This document shows, in pieces, positions 1 to 8,762 of a stretch of 64,000 nt of DNA (the stretch's first letter is position 1; each line of letters opens with the position of its first letter). A program made the translations under genes and the position numbers. The DNA is from CAZUXY01 sp964624235. Lineage in GTDB: Bacteria > Spirochaetota > UBA4802 > UBA5368. The stretch spans positions 1 to 64,000 of the forward strand of contig CAZUXY010000018.1 in assembly GCA_964624235.1 (NCBI GenBank), given 5' to 3'. The notes beneath the pieces are model-generated. The model had not been told where the DNA came from and ran no database searches. It saw nothing but the letters and a program-made list of their open reading frames with translations.

Positions 1-448
1 TGTCCCTCAGGCCGAACTGGAGGCCTATCGTCACGGCGTTCCGTTTTCCATTGACCGCCTTTTCGGCCGGCAGCCGCACGAAGGTGATGTGGACCGTCAG
101 GAAAAAGAACAGCACCACCAGAAGGGCGAGGGTCGAAAAAAAAGCGAACCTGCTCGATTGCCCTATGATGGAACGTTCACGCTCGTCCCGTTCCCTGATT
201 CGCGCAAGTTTCGACAGAAAGGTGTCGCGAAAACCCGACGACACCAGCAGTAAAATAAGAACGTATATCAGCACCATGAACCAGAAAACGAGATGCAGCG
301 ACAACGCTTCCCGCAGAATCTTTACAAAAGCGCTGTTCGTTCCCATGGCGTCGGCCTGTTCCTGTAAAAAACCCCAGACAAATATTATCGCGACCGCCGG
401 GGATGAATAAAGCAGGTATTTCGGCAGAAACCGGTTAATTTTTTTCAT
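1..448 (-). CDS. Membrane protein paired with HTH regulator (partial)
   Basis: Reading frame open from an ATG at 448 to the window edge, so the C-terminus is missing. The start overlaps the end of the HTH gene by 14 bp, and a GGAGGAC Shine-Dalgarno lies just upstream of the ATG, so translation is probably coupled. About 149 residues are visible. There is a hydrophobic segment near residues 12-28, a second at about 55-75, a charged stretch (ARIRERDERERS), and a third hydrophobic segment at about 100-120. Small integral membrane proteins with a charged RDERE-like motif next to short Xre-type regulators are a common pair in bacteria and archaea (DUF2178/DUF3796-like). That family name is a guess from layout and motif. 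Function is unknown. Confidence 0.7.
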   Translation of the reverse strand, partial: MKKINRFLPKYLLYSSPAVAIIFVWGFLQEQADAMGTNSAFVKILREALSLHLVFWFMVLIYVLILLLVSSGFRDTFLSKLARIRERDERERSIIGQSSRFAFFSTLALLVVLFFFLTVHITFVRLPAEKAVNGKRNAVTIGLQFGLRD

Positions 449-674
449 TGGTGTCCTCCTCAATGGTGAATAGGGAATGGATGTCCGTATTGAAATAACG
501 TGATAGCCTGAACGCCAGTTCCAGGGACGGATTGTAGTTACCCTTCTCGATGGCCACAATTGTCCCCCGGGTGACGCCGACGGCGTCGGCCAGTTGCTGC
601 TGGGTAATCCTTCTTTCCGCCCGTAAAACATGGATGCGGTTGACTATTTTGAGGTTTGGTATCGGTGGGCTCAC
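435..674 (-). CDS. Small Xre/YgzD-like HTH transcriptional regulator
   Basis: Encodes about 80 residues that are almost entirely a Cro/CI-type helix-turn-helix domain: LRAERRITQQQLADAVGV, then TRGTIVAIEKGNYNPSLELA as recognition helix and following helix. This matches the YgzD-like short Xre regulators that control an adjacent membrane protein. An ATG at 689 would add five residues, but a GAGGTGATTAT Shine-Dalgarno sits directly before the GTG at 674, so that start is preferred. It is translationally coupled to the downstream membrane gene by a 14 bp overlap. A long perfect inverted repeat over the promoter upstream suggests autoregulation. Confidence 0.85.
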   Translation of the reverse strand: MSPPIPNLKIVNRIHVLRAERRITQQQLADAVGVTRGTIVAIEKGNYNPSLELAFRLSRYFNTDIHSLFTIEEDTNEKN

Positions 675-705
675 ATAATCACCTCGCATATGTTAAGTGT
701 AGTAT

Positions 706-738
706 ACATAATGTATAGTATATTATACATTATGTCAA
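706..738 (-). promoter_or_regulatory. Palindromic operator over promoter of HTH gene
   Basis: Perfect 12 bp inverted repeat: ACATAATGTATA at 706-717 and its reverse complement at 724-735, separated by 6 bp. On the minus strand a consensus -35 box TTGACA (738-733) runs into the repeat, and a weaker -10 (TACATT) lies 17 bp further on inside it. The layout fits a sigma-70 promoter occluded by a dimeric regulator, most simply the HTH protein encoded just downstream. Confidence 0.6.
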
Positions 739-949
739 GTATTTAATACATTTTTTTGTTTTTTTTCGGAATAAACGACCTTATCGGCGCCGAAGGGACG
801 AGAAAAACCGCGTATAACGGCTGAACCGGACGCTGAATGCTTTTCTCAAAATCACTGGACATCCGATGCCGTACATATTACAGGGGAGCCGTTTGCCGGC
901 TGGGCGGCTCTCCGCCGGCAACAGACAAAAGCGCAGATGGAAGGACTAT

Positions 950-2100
950 ATGCATAGCTGGATAGGCTGGGTTGATCAGATGGACGTGTACCTTATTTCG
1001 TTCTGCGTTCTTCTCGTCATCCTGATGTCGATACTGAAAAAGGAAAAACGCACCTTTGAGGACAAGCTCATGTTTTCCCTGGCCTTAATCACGGCAGTGC
1101 TCATGAGCTTCGACACCGTGGGATGGATCATCGACGGAAAGCCCGGCCGGGGGCTCATCGTTCTCAACAACGCGCTCAACGTCTTTCTGCAGAGCGTTGT
1201 TTCGCTGCCGGCCTACCTGTGGGCGCTGTACGCGAGCAACGTCTCCTTTCGGGACAAAAGGATCGTGCGACGGCTTGCCGTCGCCGGCGCCCTGCCGCTG
1301 ATCGCCGCCGCCCTCATGGTCGCCTCCAGTCCCTTCACCGGGCTCACCTTCACCATCGACGCCGGCAATACCTATCACCGGGGCCGCTCTTTGCGGTCCT
1401 GTACGCCATAAGCTTCGTCTACCTGGTATACAGCTCGGTCATCACCGCGGTCTATTGGAAGGAGATCGACCGCGCCATCCTCAAACCCGTGTTCTTTTTC
1501 CCGCTGCCGCCCATTATCGGCGGTGCCCTCCAGTGCTGGGCTTACGGGCTGAAACTGATCTATCCCGGAATCACCCTCTCGGTGGTCATCATCTACGTGC
1601 TGGTGCAGCAGCTGCGCCTGTCCACGGATTATCTGACCGGCGTCGGCAACCGCCTGTCGTTGGACGACTGCCTGGCCGAATGCTTTTCCGACGGCCCGCA
1701 GGGCAGGCCCTTCAGCGCCCTCATGATCGACGTGGACGACTTCAAACAGATCAACGACACCTTCGGGCACCATGCCGGCGACACGGTGCTCAGGGAACTC
1801 GCCGATCTCCTCAGCGGCAATGTCCGCCGAAACGACTTCATCGCGCGTTATGCCGGCGACGAGTTCGTCGTGGTCATAAAAAACGACGACGGGCAGATCC
1901 TCGACAAGGCGGTTGACCGGATCGAACGGGCCATGGAAAAGCTCAACGCCGGACCTGAAAGATCCTTCAGCATCGGCATCAGTATCGGCTGCGGTGTCTG
2001 TGAGCCGGGACGATGGAAGAACCAGGACGAGTTTATCGGCGAGATCGACCGGCGCATGTACGAAGCGAAGCGGCTGAAGAAGGAAAACAGGAAAGCCTGA
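950..2100 (+). pseudogene. Diguanylate cyclase, membrane-bound, with frameshift
   Basis: The start is the ATG at 950 (MHSWIGW), preceded by GGAAGGA. The first frame encodes about seven hydrophobic segments (residues about 10-140) and runs out of register near 1380. The second frame continues the last membrane segments (FAVLYAISFVYLVYSSVI) and then a complete GGDEF domain. The domain carries the signature AGDEF, the sugar/metal segment MIDVDDFKQINDTFGHHAGD, and an RxxD inhibitory site (RRND) five residues before the signature. Restoring one base in the GGGGCC run near 1376-1381 would give one protein of about 380 residues making cyclic di-GMP under control of a membrane sensor. As read, the product is truncated before the catalytic domain. 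This is either a real lesion or an assembly error. Confidence 0.8.
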
Positions 2101-2612
2101 GTCTCCCGCTGGCCGGCCCTCTTCGACGAAGAAAAACGGCTGCTGTTGCAGGCGGTGGGTCCGGTAATCAGCCTGGAACATATCGGCAGCACCGCCGTGC
2201 CCGGCATAAAGGCCAAGCCGACCGTCGACATCCTGATAGAGATCGACAGGGCCGCCGACATCGCGGCCTTCATCGAAAACATGAAGGCCGCGGGCTATCA
2301 GTTCACCCGTCGCCCGGAGAACCCCGCGCCGCACCTGATGTTCATGAAGGGGTACGGCCCCCGGGGCTTCGAGGGGCAGGCCTTTCATGTGCACGTACGC
2401 TACCGGGGCGAATGGGACGAGCCGTATTTCAGGGACCTCCTTAAGGCGCGTTCCGACCTTGCACGGGAGTACGATCGCCTGAAGCAGGATCTGGAAAGGA
2501 AATATAAAACGACCGGGAGGCCTATACCGGGGGAAAGACCGGGTTCATAAAACGGGTTTTTGCCGGGGCGGTAAGGTCCGCCGGAGGAACGACACCGGGA
2601 CCGGTGAAATAA
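2101..2612 (+). pseudogene. GrpB/UPF0157-family nucleotidyltransferase-like, broken
   Basis: Codes for the GrpB (UPF0157) fold: RWPALFDEEKRLL, then LEHIGSTAVPGIKAKPTVDI (the nucleotidyltransferase-like GS and DxD-type region), then FHVHVRYRGEWDEPYFRDLL. Two defects are visible. First, homology begins directly after the TGA of the diguanylate cyclase and in the same frame, with no usable start codon before a TTG at 2146, so about ten N-terminal residues are missing. Second, the frame is lost near 2507: the expected ending DREAYTGGKTGFIKRVFAG is read one frame away and stops at 2612, while the uninterrupted frame stops at 2550. Adding one A to the run in TATAAAACGAC restores it. The biochemical role of the family is poorly defined. 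Confidence 0.75.
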
Positions 2613-2650
2613 AGTATGGACAAAATGAGCCGACGCCGTTTCACTACCAG

Positions 2651-3616
2651 GTGATCACTGTGGGGTTGAGAAATTCAGTTCGTACGAGCAACGAACCGAT
2701 GGTCAGGACCAGGATCATAAAAACCGCTTCAATCGTCAGCGTCGCCGGCAATACGGTGCTCGCCCTCGCGAAAATAACGGCCGGTCTTGTTTCCGGAAGC
2801 ATGGCGGTGTTCGGCGACGGCCTGGACAGCCTCACCGACGTCTTCATCTCGCTCATTACCCTGGTTATCTCGGTCGTTATCACCCATCCGCCCGATCGGG
2901 AGCACCCCTACGGCCACTTCAGGGCCGAGACCATCGCCACCTCGGTGCTGGCCTTCATTATATTCTTCATAGGCGGGCAACTCTCCCTCTCGAACTTGGA
3001 AAAACTCATGCACCACGAGGAGGTGCGTATGCCAGGCGTACTGGCGGTGTACGTAACGGTTTTTTCCATCGCCGGGAAGCTGGCGCTCGCGTGGAGCCAG
3101 TATTCCCTGGGGAGGAAATCGGGCAGCGCCATGATCATCGCCAACGGCAGGAACATGCTGAACGACGTCATCACCTCGGCCGGGGTGCTTGTCGGGCTGG
3201 CCTTCGCCTTCTACCTTAACACGGCGCTTATCGATCGCGTGCTCGCCGCGGCCATCGGCGTCTGGATCATGATCAGCGCCGTACGCATTTTCATGGGGAC
3301 CGTCACCGAGGTCATGGAAGGTGAGACCGACATGAAACTGTACAATATCATCTTCGAAATCGTGAGGGACACCGAAGGTCTGCACAATCCTCACCGCCTC
3401 AGGATACGGAAACTCGCCTACAACTACATTCTCGATATGGATGTCGAGGTCAACGGGAACGAGACGGTAAAGGACGCCCACGATCGGGTGAAACTGCTCG
3501 AGAAAAAGATCCGGGCGGCCGTTCCGAACATCTACGACCTCATCATTCATATAGAACCCCTGGGGAATTTTGAAATCCATGAACGCTGGGGACTCAAGGA
3601 AAAAGACCTGTCCTGA
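2651..3616 (+). CDS. Cation diffusion facilitator (CDF) metal transporter
   Basis: A 321-residue protein with six membrane segments followed by a C-terminal cytoplasmic metallochaperone-like domain (about residues 225-310), as in FieF/YiiP. It would exchange a divalent metal for protons across the inner membrane. TM2 carries the DxxxD pair (D59, D63 in LDSLTD) and HPYGHFRAE follows in the TM2-TM3 loop. In TM5 the usual HxxxD of Zn/Fe members is NxxxD (N168, D172), so the metal cannot be assigned. The listed start is a GTG; an ATG at 2699 (MVRTRIIKTA) is equally possible and neither has a clear ribosome-binding site. The methyltransferase gene follows 26 bp downstream. Confidence 0.88.
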   Translation: MITVGLRNSVRTSNEPMVRTRIIKTASIVSVAGNTVLALAKITAGLVSGSMAVFGDGLDSLTDVFISLITLVISVVITHPPDREHPYGHFRAETIATSVLAFIIFFIGGQLSLSNLEKLMHHEEVRMPGVLAVYVTVFSIAGKLALAWSQYSLGRKSGSAMIIANGRNMLNDVITSAGVLVGLAFAFYLNTALIDRVLAAAIGVWIMISAVRIFMGTVTEVMEGETDMKLYNIIFEIVRDTEGLHNPHRLRIRKLAYNYILDMDVEVNGNETVKDAHDRVKLLEKKIRAAVPNIYDLIIHIEPLGNFEIHERWGLKEKDLS

Positions 3617-3642
3617 GCGGTATTCGGAAGGTTAACGGGGAA

Positions 3643-4467
3643 ATGATAGAATCAATGCTCGGCAAAGATCAGTACAGCGGACCCGAAAAGTACGAGGCCC
3701 GAGTTTATCTGAACGCGAAATTCAAGACGAATCCGAAATCAGCGTTCCGCTGGACCTTCGAGCATTTTCCCCGAAAGGAGCGTCTTGCCGTACCCGAGCT
3801 GGGATGCGGGACGGGGCTCTTCTGGAGGGCCAACCGGGACGCGATCCCCGCGAACTGGTCTATCACCCTCTCCGATTACTCCGAAGGGATGCTCGAGCGG
3901 ACGCGCGGCGCCCTCGCCGGCGTAGATCGAAATTTCAGCTATGAGGTCGTTGACGCCGAACACATACCCTTCCACGACGGGCGTTTCGACCTGGTGCTTG
4001 CCAACAATATGCTCTACCACGTCGCAAACCGCCCGGCGACCATCGGGCATGTCCGCCGGGTCCTCCGTGACGACGGGGTCTTTATAGCCTCCACCATGGG
4101 GAGGGACGACATGCGCGAGATGCACCTCCTCCTGTACGATTTCCTGGATAGCCGCGGCCGGAGCTTTAGGTTCAGGGAACTCCCCTTTTCACTGGACAAC
4201 GGGAAAGAGCAGCTTGAACCTTTTTTCCCGACCGTGACAATGAAGCGTTATGAGAACCGGCTTGAGATCGACGAAGCGGATCCGGTTGTCCGCTACAATC
4301 TTTCGATTAACGGGATGCACAGGGGCCTGACGGTCCTGCCTGAGGAGTACGCCCCGGGGTTCGGGGAATATCTAGGGAAGATACTCGCCGAACGGAAGGT
4401 CATTTCAGTGACGAAGGATGCGGGGATATTCATCTGCGCGAAAACAGTCCCCCTTTCGCGGTCATAG
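3643..4467 (+). CDS. Class I SAM-dependent methyltransferase
   Basis: 274 residues. The glycine-rich SAM-binding motif I is PELGCGTGLFWR (about residues 49-60), followed by an acidic second strand (LSDYSEGML) and the Rossmann-type segment FDLVLANNMLYHVANR typical of Methyltransf_11/25 domains. The substrate is not predictable. It ends 9 bp from the convergent lipocalin gene. It probably shares a transcript with the CDF gene just upstream. Confidence 0.85.
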   Translation: MIESMLGKDQYSGPEKYEARVYLNAKFKTNPKSAFRWTFEHFPRKERLAVPELGCGTGLFWRANRDAIPANWSITLSDYSEGMLERTRGALAGVDRNFSYEVVDAEHIPFHDGRFDLVLANNMLYHVANRPATIGHVRRVLRDDGVFIASTMGRDDMREMHLLLYDFLDSRGRSFRFRELPFSLDNGKEQLEPFFPTVTMKRYENRLEIDEADPVVRYNLSINGMHRGLTVLPEEYAPGFGEYLGKILAERKVISVTKDAGIFICAKTVPLSRS

Positions 4468-4476
4468 GCCGCCTTC

Positions 4477-4986
4477 CTATCGCTGGGGGACTTTTTTTAT
4501 TCTGGAAATATCATAACCCGTTTTCGCCAGCATGTCCAGTATGCGCAGGTATTCCTTCTCTTTAATTGAAGGCGTACGTGCCATGATCCAGACATAGTCC
4601 CGCTTGCTGCGCCCGATAACGGTCAGGGTGTAATCCTCATCAAGATAGATGATGAGGAATTCGGACCTGAAAGGCCATAGAAACTGCATGTCCCATACGG
4701 CGTTTGAGGTGTGGTCGCGTATGAATCCTTTCGGATGGTAGGTCTTTACCGGACCGGCGAAGCCGCCTTTTCTGAAGGTGAAGGTGGTCGCTATCGTACC
4801 ATCGGTGTTCAGCCGGTACGACTCCACGGCGTTGTAGGCTTCTTTTTCCAGGAATGTGGGTATGTTGGCGATGACGTACCAGTCCCCCATGAACCGGTTG
4901 ATGTCGACCCTGGGTACGGTCGCTATGGTGGGCGCCGACGAGCATCCGGCCAGCGCCAGCAGTACTGAAAGGAATCGTATTTTCAT
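4477..4986 (-). CDS. blc: Bacterial lipocalin (Blc-type lipoprotein)
   Basis: 169 residues with a short lipoprotein signal peptide ending in LALAGC. The lipocalin signature NRFMGDWYVIANIPTFLEKEAYNAVESY follows at about residues 31-58, then eight-stranded barrel-like segments and the family's late motif YTLTVIGRSKRDYVWIMARTPSI. Blc proteins are outer-membrane lipoproteins that bind lysophospholipids and fatty acids and help maintain the envelope. Length and motif order match the family. Monocistronic; it faces the methyltransferase gene. Confidence 0.92.
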   Translation of the reverse strand: MKIRFLSVLLALAGCSSAPTIATVPRVDINRFMGDWYVIANIPTFLEKEAYNAVESYRLNTDGTIATTFTFRKGGFAGPVKTYHPKGFIRDHTSNAVWDMQFLWPFRSEFLIIYLDEDYTLTVIGRSKRDYVWIMARTPSIKEKEYLRILDMLAKTGYDISRIKKVPQR

Positions 4987-5207
4987 CGTGGGTGCTCCTT
5001 TGCGCTCAATGCGGTCAATTCGGCCTCTGCCGCGTTATCGTGACGGTTCTTCGCGCCTGATACAGTCACGTTAATGATATAATATAACCGGCATCGGCCG
5101 AAAAGTCCACATTCGCCGTCTCCTGGCCATGCTTGTCAGAAAGACGCCCCAACGCCGGGGGATCGGCGCGGGAGGGGTTTTTCTGTCAGGAAGGCGGTGA
5201 ATCCCCG

Positions 5208-6641
5208 TTATTTTCCGCACTGAATGTTGTATTTCTTCAGAATTCTAATTACACCCTGCAGGCGGTAGTCCCTTCTGACCTGCGTGACGGCATAGCAGAA
5301 CCAGGGGCCGAGGGCCGTCGTGAGCGTGCGCAGCTCAGCGGCGTCCTCTTTTTCATGGCGGTAGTGCATCTCCCCGATAAATCCCATCAACTGAAAGGAA
5401 ACGTCGTTGTCGTCTCCCGGTTCGACCGAAGAAAATATTTTCATGATATGGTCATAAAACTTCACCCGCGAGGGCCGGTCTTTTTCCGGGGTTAGGGACT
5501 TTTCCGTGAAGGAGAGGATATACGACAGGTTCTTTTTTACCTTTGTCACCGACGGCGCGTATTTCTCGAGCAAATACAGGCGTATGGCGCGGGTTGTTTC
5601 GTTGGGGGGTCCTACGACCAGAATGGCCAGAAACATCTGGTCCGTGGTCAAGAGGTGCGGCTTTCCGAAGGCGCCGGCGCCTGTCAGGGCCATAAGCGTA
5701 TCGATGCGTCTGAACAAGAGCGCCTCGTCCTGGGGCCTGCCCCGGTTCATAATGAAACCCACTATGCGGCGGATGGTCCGCTCGTTCGCGTTTTTCATGG
5801 ACAGAATACCGATGTTCCATTCCCGCTCGTCGATCTTTTTGTCGCTCTGATAATAGTAAAAAACCGACGACTTCCGTTCCACCTCTTCCGGGTCCCGTAT
5901 CGCGATCACCGAGTCGCCCAGGAACCGCACGTACCGCTCGGGATAGTGTCCGCCCCGCGCCAGGGTGCCCATGATGTGCCGATGGACATGGCGGCACTTC
6001 ATGGTATAGGGGATTTTAACCGCGGCCTCGACCGCTTTTTCCACCATGTCCGGCGTGCGCAGATCGCGCAGATACGGCTCGATCATCTTCTCGTAGGGGT
6101 CGCAGCTTTCAGGTTCGTCCTCAGGTTTTTCGGTGCCCCTCGCGGCTTCCCGCGCACCGCCGAAGTAATACACGAAGGTTCCCCTGATCTCCCCGGTCGT
6201 GACCTCGATATAGCGGCCGTTCACCATGACGCGGCCGTCCTCATGCACGTACGAGCCCGTTATTAAAATGTCCGCGGCGAGCAGCCTGCCCAGCCGCTCC
6301 CTCCCGGTGCTCGATACCAGTCCCGCCTGTTCAAGGCCGTGCTCCTCGATGATCGCGTTGAGCCTGCGCCGCTCCACCATGCGTATGCCCTTCAGTGCCG
6401 AAAGGCGGTAAAAGGTCTCGTCGCCGATGACCTTCCCGTAGGCAGTAAAGTTTCCCGCGCCGTCGGAGAAGTCCAGCACGGCAAAACGAACCCCTGGGCG
6501 GGTCTTCATGATCGTCTTCGCCCCGCGGAAAACGGTGTCGGGCGCGGCCCCGGTGACCACGTCGCCCGTGGAGGACCTGCATGAGGGGGCACACAGAAAA
6601 AGCAGGGGAACGAGACACCATGCGCGTATCTTTCCTGTCAT
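5208..6641 (-). CDS. CsgG/FlgO-like lipoprotein, paralogue 1
   Basis: 477 residues with an N-terminal signal and likely lipidated cysteine (LCAPSC). Residues about 45-165 form a CsgG/FlgO/TolB-N-like alpha-beta domain: VRFAVLDFSDG, then RLSALKGIRMVERRRLNAIIEEHGLEQAGLVS, then LGRLLAADILITGSYV. This domain is usual in envelope lipoproteins of spirochaetes and proteobacteria. The remaining 300 residues are mostly helical and match no family I can name. They align along much of their length with the product of the next gene upstream (shared CDPYEK/CDGIQ, CRHVH/CGRIH and IFYYF-like segments). The ATG at 6641 has an AGGAGA site. Function unknown; an envelope-anchored structural or secretion accessory role is inference. 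Confidence 0.7.
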   Translation of the reverse strand: MTGKIRAWCLVPLLFLCAPSCRSSTGDVVTGAAPDTVFRGAKTIMKTRPGVRFAVLDFSDGAGNFTAYGKVIGDETFYRLSALKGIRMVERRRLNAIIEEHGLEQAGLVSSTGRERLGRLLAADILITGSYVHEDGRVMVNGRYIEVTTGEIRGTFVYYFGGAREAARGTEKPEDEPESCDPYEKMIEPYLRDLRTPDMVEKAVEAAVKIPYTMKCRHVHRHIMGTLARGGHYPERYVRFLGDSVIAIRDPEEVERKSSVFYYYQSDKKIDEREWNIGILSMKNANERTIRRIVGFIMNRGRPQDEALLFRRIDTLMALTGAGAFGKPHLLTTDQMFLAILVVGPPNETTRAIRLYLLEKYAPSVTKVKKNLSYILSFTEKSLTPEKDRPSRVKFYDHIMKIFSSVEPGDDNDVSFQLMGFIGEMHYRHEKEDAAELRTLTTALGPWFCYAVTQVRRDYRLQGVIRILKKYNIQCGK

Positions 6642-6666
6642 CGTCCGTCTCCTGTCATTTTATTGC

Positions 6667-6685
6667 TCCGGGCGCAGCGCCCGGA
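6667..6685. terminator. GC-rich hairpin between the two paralogues
   Basis: Perfect 8 bp stem TCCGGGCG / CGCCCGGA with a 3-base loop, in the 52 bp between the two minus-strand lipoprotein genes. There is no following T-run, so it may be an RNA-processing or attenuation element rather than a strong rho-independent terminator. Confidence 0.35.
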
Positions 6686-6693
6686 AAGCGGTT

Positions 6694-8154
6694 TCATCGT
6701 GCGCCGGCGCATCGTACCCCGTAACGGACCATGTAGTCGTTCACCTCTTTCTCATGGTACGTTCCGGCGGCGGTCTTCCGTTTGGAACAGAGGTGGTCGC
6801 GCAGTTCATTGTTGATCTTTTTCAGGTCCGCCGGTTCATAGGACAGATAAGGAACATAGGGCTTGCGCTTTTCCCGCATTTTTTCGTCCACCCTGTGGAG
6901 AAAATACCAGAGCAGGTCGGCGTATTCCCGGTCGGGAGGGCGCGGTTTCAGAAAGGAGATCAGCATTTCCAGCGCTTCCTTGCGGTACGCGGGCGTTAGG
7001 GTATCTTCGTAGCAGTTCGTCATTATCCTGAAAAACACCAGGGCTTCTTTGGGAGTGGCCCCGGCCGGGTCGCGGAGGGAGCGCAGTATGAACAGGGAGT
7101 ACGCGATCCCCTTTTCGGAATTACGTATGAAGGGGGTGGTGAGCAGGTCCTCGCCGATCCGGTATTCTGTATAGGCGTAGGGACGGCCGATCTCTTTCTT
7201 CCTTGCCAGGTCGAGCAGTTCGGTCACCCTTCTCCTGATCACCACGTCGCTGTAGCGGTCGGGATTGAAGAGGAACTTCAGATGGAAGGGGTGCCATGCC
7301 TTTTTCAAGACCTCCCGCGCCGCCGCCCATTCGAATTCAGTGATGACCCCGTCCCGGGCGAAATAGTAAAATATCTCCCTGACGGTGTAATACTCTTCAC
7401 GGGGGTCTTCCATGGCCTCGAGGGTCCGCACGAGGAATTCATGGTACCGGCGGGGGTAAAGGCCGGCGCGGGCGAACTCGGTCATTACCTTCATGTGTAT
7501 GCGCCCGCAGGGCTTTTTCCAGGGTACGGCGACGGCGCGTTCCACGGCACGGTTCACCGCGGGTGGGGTGGTGAGATCGCGCAGGGCCAGGAGTACGGGC
7601 CGCTGTATGCCGTCACAGCCTTTGTCCGTTTTGACGTCATCCCCCACCGCAGTTTTCGTTCCCTTTCCCCTGTAGGGGATGATGAACGCGAAGGTGCTCT
7701 CGATCTTTCCGGTGACCGCGTCCAGTACACGGCCGCGCACACGGATGGTTTCGTTCCTGTAGGCATAAGTTCCCGTCACCAGGCGGTCGGCGGCGAGCAG
7801 CTTTCCCAGCCGCGCCGCGTTGTCGCCGGGACCCAGCCCCGTCAGGGACAGCTCGTGCTCCTGTATCACAAGGGCGATGCGGCTGCGTTCGATCAGCGTG
7901 ATGTTCTTCGCGGCGGAGAGCCGCCGTATCACCTCGTCGGTGACGAAGGCGTCGAAGAAAGCGATGCCCCCCTCCGCCGAGCTAAAGGTAAGTACGGCGG
8001 TCCTGTATAAAGAGCCCGTCTGCCGGTTGAAATAAAGAGCGGGGTCGGTGTCGCCGCCGGCATAGTCGCCGCTTTGAAAATCATCGGTCGAACGGCAGGC
8101 GCAGAGGGCGAGGAAAACAACGGAGTAAATCATTAATTTTACCGTGATCCGCAT
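6694..8154 (-). CDS. CsgG/FlgO-like lipoprotein, paralogue 2
   Basis: The start chosen is the ATG at 8154 (MRITVKLMIYSVVFLALCAC), which puts a lipoprotein signal peptide at the N-terminus; an upstream ATG at 8202 would add 16 polar residues before it. Residues about 45-160 are a CsgG/FlgO-like domain: YRTAVLTFSS, then IRRLSAAKNITLIERSRIALVIQEHEL, then LGKLLAADRLVTGTYAYR. The C-terminal 300 residues match those of the downstream paralogue in order and spacing, including paired cysteines and an FYYFARDG segment. The two genes therefore arose by tandem duplication and have diverged strongly. No function is known. Confidence 0.7.
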   Translation of the reverse strand: MRITVKLMIYSVVFLALCACRSTDDFQSGDYAGGDTDPALYFNRQTGSLYRTAVLTFSSAEGGIAFFDAFVTDEVIRRLSAAKNITLIERSRIALVIQEHELSLTGLGPGDNAARLGKLLAADRLVTGTYAYRNETIRVRGRVLDAVTGKIESTFAFIIPYRGKGTKTAVGDDVKTDKGCDGIQRPVLLALRDLTTPPAVNRAVERAVAVPWKKPCGRIHMKVMTEFARAGLYPRRYHEFLVRTLEAMEDPREEYYTVREIFYYFARDGVITEFEWAAAREVLKKAWHPFHLKFLFNPDRYSDVVIRRRVTELLDLARKKEIGRPYAYTEYRIGEDLLTTPFIRNSEKGIAYSLFILRSLRDPAGATPKEALVFFRIMTNCYEDTLTPAYRKEALEMLISFLKPRPPDREYADLLWYFLHRVDEKMREKRKPYVPYLSYEPADLKKINNELRDHLCSKRKTAAGTYHEKEVNDYMVRYGVRCAGAR

Positions 8155-8762
8155 ACGCGGATGATAATATGAAAACCGCCGGTTGTCAATATCTATACTC
8201 ATATGTGCGCTGTATGAAAACAGCCATCATAACGCGGCTGATCGGGATGCGGAACGGCTGCCGGCATGCATTCTCTATACTGCGTGCGGTTTAATTCATT
8301 ACCATATATCCGGGAGACTGTTCCGCTGCACGTCTCCACGGGACCGCAGAGCTTTCCCGGACCAGTCACCCCGGATTTTGTCGTCATGACGGTTTTCCCT
8401 GCCGCCCGCTGCATATCCCTCTTGACAAAAGATGAAATCATAGGGGAATATAACACATCTGTCATGAAAAAGCAGGGATGCCGTGGTGAGAAATCTTTTT
8501 TATAACAACAGGATTTCTCCTCCCCGCGGTCGTCGAAATGACAGACTGATTTGTCATTTCGAACCCCGGCTGGCCGGGGCGGGAAATCTATCCTTTTGTG
8601 ACATGCAAGATTGCTTCTCTCTGTCGTTATGCGATGACAGAAGGATTACATACATAAAAACTCTGATTCTTTCCGTTGGAACAGTACGATGTTGCAGTTC
8701 AGTAACCGTTCCGGTTACGGTTCTCAACAGCCGTTAAAATTTTAACCACACGGGATACCGCC
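8155..8762. other. 608 bp intergenic region
   Basis: Lies between the divergently oriented lipoprotein and cytochrome genes. It holds the repeat-like inverted structure at 8511-8588. The longer open frames here show no recognisable protein features. No clear promoter box was picked out for either flanking gene. Confidence 0.5.
8511..8588. repeat. Nested inverted repeat (dispersed-repeat-like)
   Basis: An inner perfect 11 bp inverted repeat, TCGAAATGACA (8533-8543) and TGTCATTTCGA (8552-8562), is flanked by an outer imperfect pair, GATTTC...CCCCG (8512-8526) and CGGGGCGGGAAATC (8575-8588). The combination of GTCATTTCGA with GAGAAATCT-type words resembles short palindromic repeats dispersed in intergenic DNA of many environmental genomes. 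Only one clear copy is in this window. Confidence 0.5.

Noticed and set aside
1375..2394. 339-codon open frame on the minus strand
   Set aside because: Antisense to the GGDEF and GrpB coding sequences, which have clear family motifs. Its composition is that of a shadow frame in GC-rich DNA.
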